Positions 7,834 to 18,573 are shown, counted from the first letter of the stretch. The stretch: 64,000 nt of DNA from Streptomyces sp. SCSIO 30461 (GCF_037023745.1 NZ_CP146101.1:4642001-4706000), one strand, 5' to 3'. The notes: a model not told the origin generated them from the sequence alone. A program made the numbers and translations.

Positions 7834-9369
7834 TCAGCTGTTGGTCCCCGGCAACTGGTGTGTGACGCCGAGTGCATGGGGATCGAAGACCGTGGCGCCG
7901 ACCGTGGTGATGAACTGGCCGTTGGAGAGAAGAGTGGTGAGGGAATTCTGTCCCTTCTGGGGGGCGAGGATGGTCAGGTCGGCCTTGCCGTCGCCGTTGA
8001 CGTCTGTCAGACCCAGGGAATGTCCGAAAAAGTCGCCCGGTTCGTCGTCACCGGGGACGCCCGGGCTGCTCTGGGCGTACTGCTGGATTCTCAAGGAGGT
8101 GTTGGGCCCGGCAGCGGTGCCGTACAGCACCGTGACGGCGCCGGGTCCTTCCACCCCGTTGATGTCCTTGCCCCGGGCACCGATCGCAAGGTCGGCCTTG
8201 CCGTCTCCGTTGATGTCCCCCAGACTCAGCGAATATCCGAACTGGTCCCTGTTCGGTGATGCGCTGCTGGGGATGTTGTCTGTCCCCTGAGTGATTATCC
8301 TCCCGTAGTGCGACGGGCCGGAGGCGGATCCGTAGCGGACCGTGACCTTGCCGCCCGGGACTGTGCCCGGGGGAAGGTGCCCAGGCACCCCGGGGTTCCA
8401 GCTGTCGTCCCAGGGAAGACCGATGACGACGTCACCGTAGCTGTCACCGTTGATGTCGCCGATGGCGACCGATTCGCCGGCAGGCAGCGTCCGCGTAAAG
8501 GGTGGGACGGCGAGACCAGCAGCCGTTCCCGGCACCCAGAAGTGTGTGTCGTGCACCCCGTTGGCGGCGGACATGCCTCTGGCAATCAGATCGTCCCGAC
8601 CGTCGCCGTTTGCGTCACCCGCGGTGAGCCCCTCCACTCCGCCCAACGCCATCGAGATCGGCAGAAGTCTGCTGCTGACGCTACGGCTTCCGGGAGACGG
8701 AGACAGGTTGTCGTACGTAAAGACGACGTTGCTGTGCCCGGTCGCCACGAGATCGCTCCGGCCGTCGCCGTCGAAGTCGCCGGCGGTCATCGTGGATCCC
8801 CAAGAACTTACCGTTGTAGAAGGCCGGGAGATAGCGGTGCCACCGGTGAGTCCGCCCGGCGAGCCCCACAGGACGAAGACGCGGCCGACGACTCCCTCAT
8901 GCGGCGCGGATACGGCGAGGTCGCTGTATCCGTCGGCGTTGAAGTCCCCGACCGCATGCGCGTAGCCGAAGCCGTCGTCCTCCTCGGCCTCCTCGGCCAT
9001 ACCGGGGGTGTTCTGCGTGATGACCTGGCGGCGGCTGAAGGACAGACCATCAGCGCCCCCGTAAAACGCAGTGATCTTTCCGGCCCCCGTTTGCCCCGAA
9101 ACAGTAGCGTTGGGGTTTCCCACAGCGATGTCCGCACGGCCGTCCCCGTTGAAGTCGGGCTTGGCGGCGGCCGAGGTCGGGGCCGAGGTCGGGGCCGGGG
9201 TCGGGGCCGGGGTCGGCCCCGAGGTCGCGGCCTGGGCCAGCGCGGCTTCGGGTGCGGTCAGGGCCGATTCCGGCACCGCAGCCGACCCCGTCTCGGCGAC
9301 CGCAAGCAGGCCGCCTCCGAGCGCAGTGACCGCACCTATGGCCAGGCTCAGGCGGATAAGTCGTCGCAT
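7834..9369 (-). CDS. Secreted FG-GAP (integrin alpha-like) repeat protein
   Basis: A 511-residue protein with a signal peptide (MRRLIRLSLAIGAVTALGGG, cleavage probably after ETGSAA near 31). A Pro/Ala/Thr/Ser linker follows, with a near-perfect PTPAPTPAP-type repeat. About seven FG-GAP/VCBS repeats come next, each with a calcium-loop motif such as DFNGDGRADIAVG, DFNADGYSDLAV, DINGDSYGDVVIG or DVNGDGKADLTIL. These fold as an extracellular seven-bladed propeller. Many Streptomyces genomes carry such proteins and their ligands are generally unknown. ATG at 9369 is the natural start. It stands alone, with mobile-element debris on both sides. Confidence 0.9.
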   Translation of the reverse strand: MRRLIRLSLAIGAVTALGGGLLAVAETGSAAVPESALTAPEAALAQAATSGPTPAPTPAPTSAPTSAAAKPDFNGDGRADIAVGNPNATVSGQTGAGKITAFYGGADGLSFSRRQVITQNTPGMAEEAEEDDGFGYAHAVGDFNADGYSDLAVSAPHEGVVGRVFVLWGSPGGLTGGTAISRPSTTVSSWGSTMTAGDFDGDGRSDLVATGHSNVVFTYDNLSPSPGSRSVSSRLLPISMALGGVEGLTAGDANGDGRDDLIARGMSAANGVHDTHFWVPGTAAGLAVPPFTRTLPAGESVAIGDINGDSYGDVVIGLPWDDSWNPGVPGHLPPGTVPGGKVTVRYGSASGPSHYGRIITQGTDNIPSSASPNRDQFGYSLSLGDINGDGKADLAIGARGKDINGVEGPGAVTVLYGTAAGPNTSLRIQQYAQSSPGVPGDDEPGDFFGHSLGLTDVNGDGKADLTILAPQKGQNSLTTLLSNGQFITTVGATVFDPHALGVTHQLPGTNS

Positions 9370-9448
9370 GTCTTGCTCTCCTCAGTGGTCGGTTCGTTCA
9401 GGGATGGTGTGGGCGATGCCCCGGAGCCAGGTCAGGGCTTGATCAAGT

Positions 9449-9565
9449 TCAGTGAGGGTCCGGGGTGTTGAAGACGCCCAGGATCGGGAGTGCTCGCCCT
9501 GGTTCGTCGCGGATGGCTCGGGTGGTCTTGGCGATGTTGTCGGCTCCGAGGAGTTTGGGCGCTCT
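9449..9565 (-). pseudogene. ISAs1-like transposase, C-terminal fragment
   Basis: The minus strand reads KLLGADNIAKTTRAIRDEPG then RALPILGV, resembling the C-terminus of ISAs1-type DDE transposases, with a stop at 9449-9451. Nothing of the catalytic domain remains. From 9566 to 9869 I see no gene on either strand. Confidence 0.5.
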
Positions 9566-9869
9566 CGCAGATGCGAGCGTCGCCGTGCCTCGCGTGGGTT
9601 CGAGAAGCCGACCTGCGCCGGCCGTTCCGTCGCGGTGGCAGCCGGCGCTGAAGCCATGGTCTGCGGGCTCCGACGGTGGCGGGAGAGCAACAACTACCCG
9701 TCCTGCCTCGCACCACGGCCACGCCGGCCGACTCTGCTCGACCCGCGCGTCCGGGTGGGACGCGTTCCGCCGCGTCGGCCGGCGGATACTCCTTCCACCC
9801 CTCGGGCCTCACTGATCGTGTCGCGGACGGCTGTGGCAGGCTGCGGCAAGACAGGAAAAAAGGATCAGA

Positions 9870-12536
9870 ATGGCTGTCTACGGCATGCAGGAACGGGACC
9901 CGGTGGCGCCCGGTGGAGCGGTGTGGCCTTTCGTCGGCAGGGAGGCGCACCGCAGGACCGTCCTGGATGCCGTGGACGATCCGGCGGTCAGAGGAATCGT
10001 CGTGGAGGGGCCGTCCGGGGTCGGCAAGTCCCGTTTGGCCGAGGAGTGCTATGCCGACGCGCGGGGCACCGGGGCGGTCGGGCCCTGGCCACCGCGCATG
10101 CGCGCGAGATACCGCTGGGCGCCCTCGCCCACCTCACGGCCGCGGAGGCCGTACCCTGCGATCCGGTCTCCGCCTACCGCAGCGTCCGGGCGACGCTCGG
10201 CTCCGGACCGGGCCGCTACCTGCTGTTCGTCGACGACCTCCATCTCCTCGACGCGACCTCGATGTTCGTGATCGGTCGCCTGCTCGACGCCGGCGACGCC
10301 TTTCTGCTCGCGACGTTCCAGGACGGCGTGCCCCGCAACTGCTCCGTCTCGGTCCGGGAGCGGATCGGCACACTGCTCCGGGTCGAGTTGGGCGATCTCG
10401 ACAGCGCCGGAACCCGTACAGTCCTGGAGCACGTACTGTCCGGCACCGTCGGGGAGCAGACCGTGCGGTACCTGTACGGGGCCAGCGGCGGCAACCTGCT
10501 CTACCTCTACGAGTTGGTCTGCGGCGCTCTGGCCCGGGGGCGGCTCACCCACCGGGGAACTCTGGCGGGCGACGAGCCCTGAGGAGTTCGGCACACCGCG
10601 ACTCGACCGGCTCGTGGAGGACAGGCTCGCAGTGGTGGGCCCGACGGGTCGCACGGCTCTGGACCTGCTCGCCCTCGCCGAGCCGGTGGGAGTGAGCGAG
10701 TTGCGGGCGCTGGCGGGAGCCGACGTCCTGGAGAGACTGGAAGCGTCGAACGCCATCCGGGTCCATGAGGACGGCCGACGGCTGAAGGCCACCCTGGCAC
10801 ACCCCGTGTACGGACAGGTACTGCTTTCGCGGATGGGCGCGTTGCGGCGCCGCAGGCTGCTCAGGGAGCACGCCGAGTGGGTGAGAGGTCGCGGCCTCCG
10901 ACGAAGGGGGGACGTGCTGCGGATCGCTGTCTGGGAGGCGGCCGTCGACATCGCGGAACCCGGACTGCTGACCCATGCGGCGGGGCTGGCCCGTCGCTGT
11001 CACGACTACCAGCAGGTCATCGCGTTCGACCTCCCTGTCAGAGGACCAGCACTCGGCAGCCACCCGCCACATGCTGGCGGAGAGCCACTTCCAGCTCGGC
11101 GACTGGAGACAGGCCGAAGCCACACTGAAGCGCCTGGCCTGTTCGGCCCCCCGGGGCGAACCGCGACCGCGACACGTACCAGGATGCTGAACCTGTTCTG
11201 GGCGGGCAGACCGATCACCGAGGTGCTGCGGATCGGGCGGCAGGCCCGTGCGCACCTGGTCGACCCGGCCGAGCGCACCGTGGTGCTGCGCGAGGTGGCG
11301 GGAGCCCTGATCGCCGTGTCCGGGCACCCCGTGGCCGGTCTCGCGCTGACGGACCACTCACCCACCGGCAGCGGCTCTCCAACCATGGTCCTGAGCATGA
11401 GGGTCCTGGCTCTGACGGCCGTCGGCCGGGCGGCCCAGGGGCTGGACACGGCTGACCACTGCGAGCGCAGCCTGCTCTCCGCCGATCAGCGGGCCCTCTC
11501 CGTGCACCGGCACGCGGTGGACGTCCTTCGCTTGTACGCCCTGGTGGAGCTGGGTCGGTTGGAGGAGGCGGAGGCACTCGCCGGAAGAGTGTCGGCGGCT
11601 GCAAGCGCGTCGACTCCGCTGACCGCGACCTGGCTCGCCTTCCACCGCGGCCGGTGCGCGTGGGCCGCGGGACGGGCGGCCGATGCCCGCCGCTACTTCG
11701 CGGAGGCCGTCGCGTCCTCGGAGTCAGCCGGGCACACCAAGATCCTCTCCCTCGCGTACTCCGGCGTCGCAGCCGCCGCTGCGGCCCTCGGCGACGAAAC
11801 GGCAGCGGCGCGGGCGGTGGGCAGAGCGGCAGACCACCCGCCCTGCGCGCTCCTTGCAGGGGAGGAGCGGATCGGCGAGGCATGGCTGCTGGCGCTACGG
11901 GGGAACATGACCGCGGCACGGGAGGTGCTGCGCCAGGCCGTGCGAGGGGCACGCGCCGCCGGCCAGACTTCGTCGCGCACCCTCCTGCTCACCGATCTGG
12001 CACGATTCGGCCTCGCGGACGAGGCAGCCCGCGAATTGCGGTCCCTCTCGGACGCGCTGGAGGGCGCATTCGCCCCGGCACGTGCCGAGTTCGCCGCCGC
12101 CGTTGCCGCCGGGGACGCAGACCGGCTCCTCTCCGTCTACGCGGTGCTCAGCGGTATCGGAGCCCACATGCTGGCTGCGGAGAGCGCCTCTCACGCTGCG
12201 GCGGTGCTCCGCGGCGACCGGCGGCATCGCGCCGCCGCCGAGGCCGATCGAATGGCGCAGGCCGCCACGGCTCGGGTCCAGGGGACGCTGCCCGGTGCGT
12301 CCCGCGATGGACACTCGCTGCTGGGCTCCTCTCTCACGGAGCGAGAGCGCGAGGTCGCCGTCCTCGCAGGGCGCAGGCTCTCCAGTAACGAGATCGCCGA
12401 GCGACTCTTCCTGTCCCGCAGAACGGTCGACAACACACTCCAGAAGGTGTATCGGAAGCTCGGCGTGAGCGGCCGCCGGTCACTCGTCGAGGCATTCAGG
12501 GCCCACGAGGCATGGCCCGGTCCCGATCCGGCCTGA
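9870..12536 (+). pseudogene. LAL-type LuxR transcriptional regulator, multiply frameshifted
   Basis: A large ATP-binding LuxR regulator of about 890 residues can be followed across three frames. The N-terminus has Walker A (GPSGVGKSRL), then Walker B (LLFVDDLHLLD), a helical middle region and a C-terminal LuxR helix-turn-helix (SLTEREREVAVLAGRRLSSN, then RRTVDNTLQKVYRKLGVSG). Frame changes are needed near 10075, 10580, about 11035 and about 11185, with a stop at 10580-10582. Start ATG at 9870 lies shortly after AGGAAAAAAGGA. LAL regulators usually control secondary-metabolite or catabolic genes. This one is either a decayed gene or the region has several sequencing errors. Confidence 0.82.
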
Positions 12537-12713
12537 GACCCGACTCCTCGCGTCCCGGATGCGGGAGGCAGAAGGTGGCCCCGGACGAGCCCCCTCCTAC
12601 GTCGGCCGAGGGGGTTGCGAAGATGTCGGGCCCCATCTACGTCCCGGGGACCTTCCTCGTCTCCGGCTGGGACAGTGATGCGAGAGGTCGAATCGACAGA
12701 GGGAGTCAATGGG

Positions 12714-13473
12714 ATGACTGCATCGAGGGCCGCCCTCACACGAGACAGCCTGCGATTGAAGATCACTGTGCAGCAGGTGCGACTCGGGGACGAGGAATAC
12801 AGAGTGATCAGTCCGTCGAAACCACTGAGAAACGGGGCACTCTACAAATTCAAAGACTCATACAACATGTATGTGGACCGTGCAGACGGTCGACGTATTG
12901 GCGCTCTGTGGCTGCTCGCGGCGCGATCCCCGCGGTCCTTGGTCTACCTGCCGACGCGCGCCCCGGCAGGGGAGTTCGAGGGGGCCGACGAGGAGGAGAT
13001 GCCCCCTCGACCTTGTGTTGGTCCACCGGGCGGTACAGTTCCGGCCCTCCCAATGGAAGAAGCTGCGGGCACGCATTCGTGCAGGGAACGCTCCCCGCGA
13101 ACTGCGCACAGCGAGCGTGCCGGAGAGGGATCTGCCGGCCGACACCCCCGAGATTAACTATGCGGCCCCCAGCAATCCGGAGCACAGGAACCTGCTACAC
13201 CAGCACGTCCACGCCGAGACCCTGTTTCTGACTGGCAGCACGGCGGCGTTCAAGGAAGCCGCTCCGCATATATTCGCCGTCACGAAGGACGGGCCGCCTG
13301 CTGCTGCGACCGAGCTGTATATTTCAGGCGGATGCAACTACCACGTCTGCCGGAGTCTCTACCACTGGCCAGATCTGGATAGCCGCGGATGGGGACAATT
13401 CCATGTGGAGTTCTGCCCGTCGTGGTCGAGAGGAACAGCACAGCCGCAGATGTGGGGATCTCCAGGGCCGTGA
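12714..13473 (+). pseudogene. Hypothetical protein split by a frameshift
   Basis: The ATG at 12714 has GAGGGAGTC about 9 bases upstream. The first frame gives about 95 residues (LKITVQQVRLGDEEYRVI...). Near 13005 the coding signal moves to another frame, continuing as DLVLVHRAVQFRPSQWKKLR and ending at 13473 after a Cys-containing tail (SGGCNYHVC, HVEFCPS). The joined protein would be about 250 residues with no motif I recognise. Joining the two halves is inference from continuous codon bias. The 180 bp before it are non-coding. Confidence 0.5.
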
Positions 13474-13697
13474 GGCAGGCACTTGCGGGGCAGCTCAACC
13501 CGGCCCATCTGCCATGCGGAAGCCCCCTCGTCGCGCACACGACTACGGCCCAAAACGACCGTAGCGCAGGCGACTTCCACGCGTCCGGACATCCGCAGTT
13601 CCCTGCACTCGGCAACGAATCCCCCGTTCACCCATGCACGCAACTTCGGAAACTGACAGTCGATCCTGCCACACGCCGCCGCTTGTCGATCTTGCTC

Positions 13698-13705
13698 ATG
13701 AATCA
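13698..13705. repeat. Left target-site duplication of the ISL3 element
   Basis: ATGAATCA lies directly left of the element and is repeated exactly at 15226-15233 on its right. Eight bases is the usual ISL3 duplication length. Confidence 0.95.
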
Positions 13706-15225
13706 GGGTCTTCGAATTTAGTGGGGGGTGCGGCGGTGACGGGCGCGCTCGCCGGTCACGCTGTGTGAGGTGGTTGGGGTGCGGGCGCCCTGGACGCAAG
13801 GAGCCCGCGGGCCTTCGTGATCATGGTTGTTGTCTAGGCAACCGATCATGAAACCCCACGGGCTTGAACAGCGACGATACCGGCATCAACGAAGCGGCAA
13901 CGCGACTTCTGGGGCTGGAGGGGGTGAGTGTGACGCAGGTCAAGGACGACGGGGCGGGCGGTTCGACGGTGTACGTGGTCACGAGCGAGGACTCCGCCCG
14001 GGCCTGCCCCTCGTGCGGGGTCTTCGCCACCCGGCTGAAGGACTACCGCACCACCCGGCCCCGGCACCTGCCCTGCGGTGGACGCCCTGTGAGTATCCGG
14101 TGGCGCAAGGCACGCTGGTACTGCGCCGAACCCGCGTGCGAGCGCGGCTCGTTCACCGAGGCGATCCACGCGGTGCCCGCCGGGATGCGCACCACCACCG
14201 CCCTGCGCCGGGCGGCGGGGGCCGCGGTCTGCGACGGATCCCGCACCGTCGTGCAGGCCGGCCGCGACCTGTCCTTGAGCTGGCCCATCGTGCAGCGATG
14301 CTTCGAGGACTACGCCGCGACGGTCCTGCCCGAGACGCCGCCCGCGACCGAGGCGGTCGGGATCGACGAGACCCGGCGGGGCAAGCCGGTCTGGGCCCAG
14401 AACCCGGCCACGCAGAAGTGGGAACTGGTCGCGGACGCCTGGCACATCGGCTTCGTCGACGTGATCGGCGGGCAAGGACTGTTCGGGCAGGTCGAAGGCC
14501 GCAACGCCACCTCGGTCGCCGACTGGCTCAGCTCCCAGCCCGCATCCTGGCGGGCACAGGTGCGCTACGTCGCCATCGACCTGTGTTCCACCTTCCGCGC
14601 CGCCGTCCACCGTGCCCTGCCGCACGCGACCGTGGTCGTCGACTGCTTCCACATCGTGCAACTCGCCCAGCGCCACCTCGCCGACCTGCGCCGACGCCTC
14701 ACCTGGCGGCAGCACGGCCGCCGGGCCCGCAAGGGCGACGGCATCTACACCGTCCGCAAACTCCTGCGCCGCAACAAAGAAGACCTCACCGAAGACCAAC
14801 GCCTCCTCCTGAAGACCGAGTTGGAGTACATGGGCACCTACGGCCGGCAGATCCACGCGGCCTGGCAGGCCAAGGAACTCCTGCGCGACCTCCTCGGCCT
14901 GGCCGTCAGCCGCACCCACCACGCCCCCGACCGCTCCGCGATCTCCGCCGCCCGCCACCGCTTCTTCACCCACGTCGCCGACCACGCCCACCTGCACGAA
15001 CTCCTCACCCTCGCCGAGACCATCGAGCAGTGGTGGGACGGCATCGAGACCTACCTGACCACCGGCATCACCAACGCCGCCTCCGAAGGCAACAACCGCC
15101 TCATCAAGCTCGAAGCGCGTAACGCCTTCGGCTTCCGCAACCGCGCCAACCAGCGCCTACGCTCACGCTGTGCGACCACCCGCCGGAGCCGACGGCAGGC
15201 GCACCCCCACTAAATTCGAAGACCC
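13706..15225 (+). mobile_element. Complete ISL3-family insertion sequence with inverted repeats and 8-bp TSD
   Basis: The 1,520-bp element has terminal inverted repeats of about 25 bp. The left end GGGTCTTCGAATTTAGTGGG at 13706 matches the reverse complement of the right end at 15201-15225, with one G more in the left G-run. The 8-bp direct repeat ATGAATCA flanks it on both sides. Intact ends, TSD and transposase point to a recent, possibly active insertion. It landed in a spacer between the split hypothetical gene and the MBL hydrolase. Confidence 0.95.
13864..15213 (+). CDS. ISL3-family transposase
   Basis: A 449-residue DDE transposase. The N-terminus has the zinc-binding CPSCG...C...C region (ACPSCGVFA, WYCAEPACERG). 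The catalytic domain includes AVGIDETRRG, YVAIDLCSTF and VDCFHIVQLA, and the C-terminus has NAASEGNNRLIK, the usual ISL3 signature with the catalytic Glu. The start is probably TTG at 13864, although GTG at 13927 is possible. The stop lies inside the right inverted repeat region, so the element is tightly packed. Confidence 0.93.
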   Translation: MNSDDTGINEAATRLLGLEGVSVTQVKDDGAGGSTVYVVTSEDSARACPSCGVFATRLKDYRTTRPRHLPCGGRPVSIRWRKARWYCAEPACERGSFTEAIHAVPAGMRTTTALRRAAGAAVCDGSRTVVQAGRDLSLSWPIVQRCFEDYAATVLPETPPATEAVGIDETRRGKPVWAQNPATQKWELVADAWHIGFVDVIGGQGLFGQVEGRNATSVADWLSSQPASWRAQVRYVAIDLCSTFRAAVHRALPHATVVVDCFHIVQLAQRHLADLRRRLTWRQHGRRARKGDGIYTVRKLLRRNKEDLTEDQRLLLKTELEYMGTYGRQIHAAWQAKELLRDLLGLAVSRTHHAPDRSAISAARHRFFTHVADHAHLHELLTLAETIEQWWDGIETYLTTGITNAASEGNNRLIKLEARNAFGFRNRANQRLRSRCATTRRSRRQAHPH

Positions 15226-15233
15226 ATGAATCA
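15226..15233. repeat. Right target-site duplication of the ISL3 element
   Basis: Exact copy of ATGAATCA found at 13698-13705, directly following the right inverted repeat. Confidence 0.95.
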
Positions 15234-15412
15234 GTCGATAGATGAGTATTCCCCTTGACGTGGCGTGCGTGCGGCATCGTCGGGGAGACCCGACGTGGGT
15301 GGCGGCCGGTGCAGATATGCGTGGTGTTCATTCTGGCGGTCTCGCTACGATCGACCGTCCGTGGTCCGCCAGTGGACGGACCGGTTCACTGCGGGTACTG
15401 GAGGGCGCATCC

Positions 15413-16402
15413 ATGAGGCAGGCTCCGAAGCCGTCGGCAGGCAATCCCGAGCGGCTCGAACGGGGACATCCGTTCCGTCAGTGGAAGACCTGGAAGATAC
15501 CCGGTACCGCGTTCACCCTCACAGGCTATTCGCGTGCGAACGACAAGACGTTCTTCCACATCCCCGAGCTGCGGTGCAGTCTGGACGCGGGGCTTTGTGA
15601 AGGACGTCAGGTGGATACGGTACTGCTCACGCATACCCACCACGACCACGTAAAAGACCTGGACTTCCTCGCCTCCCGGGCGGGTACCGACATCTACCTG
15701 CCGGCCGGATCCGTGCCCTACGTGGAGTCCTTTCTGCGGGCGTCGGCGGAGCTGAACCACGGGGCGGGGTACGACCCGGACCTTGCCGGCGGCTACCGGT
15801 TGCACGGGGTACGGCAGGGCGACGAGTTCACCTTCGGGCGGCGGGCACATCGTGTGCGGGTGGTGGAGTGCGAGCACAAGGTGCCCTGCGTGGGGTACGC
15901 CGTCTCCGAGGTCGGCAAGGCGCTGCGGCCCGAGTACGAGGAGCTGCGCCGCTTGCTGGTCGAGGAGGGGCGGGGCGGGGAGTTCGGGCGTATCGTGGCG
16001 CAGCGACGCAGGGAAGGTACCGAGGTCGAACAGGAGGTGCTGCGGCCGCTGTTCGCTTTCCTCGGCGATACCCACGTCAGCGTGTTCGAAGGGAACCCGT
16101 GGTTGTTCACGTATCCGGTGATTGTCACCGAGTGCACATTCCTTTACGACAGCGAGCTGGAGCGGGCGGATCGGGTCGGGCACACCGTCTGGAGCCGCCT
16201 CCGCCCCGTGGTCGAGGCACATCCCGAGACCCTGTTCGTGCTGACCCATTTCAGCCTGCGCCACTCGGAGCAGGACATCCTCGACTTCTTCGGGAGGGAG
16301 GGCAGGGGTTCCGGCGACGGGCGCCTGGACAACGTGGTGCTGTGGGTGCACCCCGAGAGCCTGCTCCCCGAACAGCACCAGCACAGCAGCACGTATCCGT
16401 GA
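15413..16402 (+). CDS. Metallo-beta-lactamase-fold hydrolase (RNase Z-like)
   Basis: A 329-residue protein with the zinc motif HTHHDH near residues 77-82 (LLTHTHHDHVKDLD), a further LGDTH motif and a late THFSLRHS segment typical of the RNase Z/ElaC subgroup of MBL enzymes. ATG at 15413 has GGAGG eight bases upstream, which decides it over longer in-frame starts. The protein is shorter than long-form RNase Z and lacks an obvious exosite arm, so a phosphodiesterase-like function on small molecules is equally possible. It stands alone between two transposase genes. Confidence 0.8.
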   Translation: MRQAPKPSAGNPERLERGHPFRQWKTWKIPGTAFTLTGYSRANDKTFFHIPELRCSLDAGLCEGRQVDTVLLTHTHHDHVKDLDFLASRAGTDIYLPAGSVPYVESFLRASAELNHGAGYDPDLAGGYRLHGVRQGDEFTFGRRAHRVRVVECEHKVPCVGYAVSEVGKALRPEYEELRRLLVEEGRGGEFGRIVAQRRREGTEVEQEVLRPLFAFLGDTHVSVFEGNPWLFTYPVIVTECTFLYDSELERADRVGHTVWSRLRPVVEAHPETLFVLTHFSLRHSEQDILDFFGREGRGSGDGRLDNVVLWVHPESLLPEQHQHSSTYP

Positions 16403-16425
16403 AGGGCCTGCCGAAGGAGGACGCC

Positions 16426-17208
16426 TCACAAGGCGGCGCGATGTAGCGGCATGACGTCCACGAGAGGGAGGTGGACCATCTGGTCTTCTCCCTCCCACCA
16501 CTCCTTCTGACCTCGCCACGCTTCACGCAGCTCAGATGACCGCTGATCGGCGGCCTCCATCGCAACTCGGGGGCTCGGAGGGTGCCGCTCCAGTGTGAGG
16601 ATGGCCTTGGCGGTTGACGTCATGCTGTTGGGGCTGCATCGGGACCTGCGGAAGATCCGCCATGACTTCAGGCGGGCGACGCCGCGTTCGACGGGTGCCC
16701 ATGTCACGGCCAAGGCACGGTTGCGGGTCTTGTCGATGGGGGTGAGTCTCTGCAGGGGCCTGCGCTTGATGCCAGTGGTTAGCCAGGGACCGCCGCCCTG
16801 GTAGGCGAGATCGGCCACGATGGGAACGCCCTGGCGCTCGCAGATGCGGATGATCCGGTGGGTGCGGGTGGCGGTCAGGTCGTGGGTGCGGCCCGGCCGT
16901 GCGGGTGAGAGCCACAACAGCCGGCCGTCGGGATCGGTGACCACCTGCACGTTCACACCGTGGCGCCGGTGTTCGTGGGAGCAGTCGGCCCGGCCGTCGC
17001 CGACCCGGTCGTACTCGGCGAGAGTCCCGTCGAGCAGGACGCAGTCAGGATCACGCTCGCGCAGCGTCTTCAGCAGACCCGGTGCACGTGCGGCGAGAAG
17101 GTCGACGACCGCGCTGGTGTAGTCGTGGGCGGTGGACTCGCTGATCCCGAACCCGGCAGCGATCTTCGCCAGAGCGGTGTGTTCTCCCAGATACACCAGT
17201 GCCACCAT
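16426..17208 (-). pseudogene. IS5-type (DDE_Tnp_4) transposase, N-terminally truncated
   Basis: The frame contains an HTH segment (IAAGFGISESTAHDYT), the first catalytic Asp region (CVLLDGTL) and the second (VADLAYQGGG), and a basic C-terminal region with ERGVARLKSW. Relatives have about 40 more N-terminal residues; here sequence homologous to that part (SDRRCKLRPSQRA) continues upstream of ATG 17208 but is cut by a TGA. The C-terminus also runs on past the usual end. Probably inactive. Confidence 0.75.
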
Positions 17209-17339
17209 CGCGCGCTGGGATGGACGGAGCTTGCAGCGTCGGTCGCTCCTCGATCAACAGCACGGCGGCAGCCCTGGCCGCTGCGTGGCTTTAACGCTTT
17301 GTTCTGGGGTCTGGCACAAGTTCCGTGAGCCGGTCACGA

Positions 17340-17655
17340 TCAGTGATCAGTGGATGTTTCGAGGACCAGGGGGATCTGGCGCACTTCCTGGCGCCACTGG
17401 TCGAGGTCACCACTATCCACCCAGCCCGTCGCCATCTCTGATCCGTCCTGGAGAACCCGGTCCAATGCGAGCCTGGCCGACGCGCGGAGCGAAGCAGGTA
17501 GTTCGGGCAGCGGTTCTCCGGGGCCGTCATCGGGATCGATCACGATGGGGCTGTCCGGGAGGGCGCTGGCGACAAGAGCGCCGGCGGCAACGGCTTCGGC
17601 GCCGTCTCCACCATCGACGCGTGCTCCCGAGTCGGTGACTCGCTGGAATGCCCGG
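17340..17655 (-). pseudogene. DUF4259-like protein, C-terminal fragment
   Basis: About 100 residues resemble the C-terminal two thirds of DUF4259 proteins: an Ala-rich helix (AEAVAAGALVASALP), a Pro/Leu segment (EPLPELPASLRASA), LALDRVLQDGSEMA and a Trp-containing end (LDQWRQEVRQIPLVLE). The usual MGTWGxGPFxND N-terminus is missing. Function of the family is unknown. Confidence 0.55.
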
Positions 17656-17682
17656 GGACAGGTCCCCTCCTGCACGTCACAG

Positions 17683-18573
17683 TCAGTAACTACGGAAGTG
17701 GTGTGCGATTTGGGCTGTGACGATGCGCGCTGCGCGCGAGGGTTGTCGCCGGCTGTGGCGTACCAGGTGGACGGAGGCATCGGGGAGGGAGGGGCTGGGC
17801 ACCGTCCTGAGACGTCCATCGCGTAGCGACTCGGCTGCGTTGGCGAGGGGGAGGATGGTGAGGCCGAGTCCGGCCGCCACACAGGAGCGGGCGGCTTCGA
17901 TGCTGCCGAACCGCGTCAGTCGGGGCTGGGCTCCCTCAATCGCTTGCAGGCGTCGAGCGAGCCAGTCGCTGTAGGAACATCCCTGTTCGTGGAGGAAGAA
18001 ACTCTCCTTCCCCAGTTCCTGCCAGGTTACCGGCTGTTTGCGGCCGGCAAGGGGATGGTCGGGGGCACACAGGAGGGCCAAGGGCTGGCTGGCGATGTGC
18101 TCAGCCGTGATGTCCGGGAAGTCAACCCGCTCTTCCAGCAACAGCGCACAGTCCAGACTTCCGGCCCTGAGCCCTTCCACGGCGTTGCCGGTGCCGCATG
18201 GCTGCAGGTGCACTTCCACGTCCGGGTACAGACCGCGCAGCGCGGCGACCACCCTCGGCAGATGGGCTGAGCACAGGGTCTCACCCGCGCCCACCACCAC
18301 GGTCCCGGTGACCGGCCCGTCGTCGGTGGCCGCCGCGAACAACCGTGACTCGGCTTCAAGGACTTCTTCGGCCAGAGCAAGCAGCCGTTGCCCCGGCTCG
18401 GTGAGCAGCGCGCCTCTGGACAGGCGGTCAAAGAGCCGGGCGCCCAACGCCTTCTCCAGGGTCCTGATCTGCACGGTGACCGTGGACTGTGCGAGCTGCA
18501 GCTCAGCGGCGGCGGCGGTAAAGCTCCCCGTCCGGGCCAGCGCGGTGAAGGTCTTCAGCAGCCGGGTATCCAT
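17683..18573 (-). CDS. LysR-family transcriptional regulator
   Basis: A 296-residue full-length LysR protein. The N-terminal winged HTH (residues 1-60: LLKTFTALARTGSFTAAAAE, LQLAQSTVTVQIRTLEKALG) is followed by a two-lobed effector domain. It is divergent from the PhzF-like gene with a 91-bp intergenic region, the usual arrangement for a LysR regulator and its target. No effector can be inferred. Confidence 0.92.
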   Translation of the reverse strand: MDTRLLKTFTALARTGSFTAAAAELQLAQSTVTVQIRTLEKALGARLFDRLSRGALLTEPGQRLLALAEEVLEAESRLFAAATDDGPVTGTVVVGAGETLCSAHLPRVVAALRGLYPDVEVHLQPCGTGNAVEGLRAGSLDCALLLEERVDFPDITAEHIASQPLALLCAPDHPLAGRKQPVTWQELGKESFFLHEQGCSYSDWLARRLQAIEGAQPRLTRFGSIEAARSCVAAGLGLTILPLANAAESLRDGRLRTVPSPSLPDASVHLVRHSRRQPSRAARIVTAQIAHHFRSY

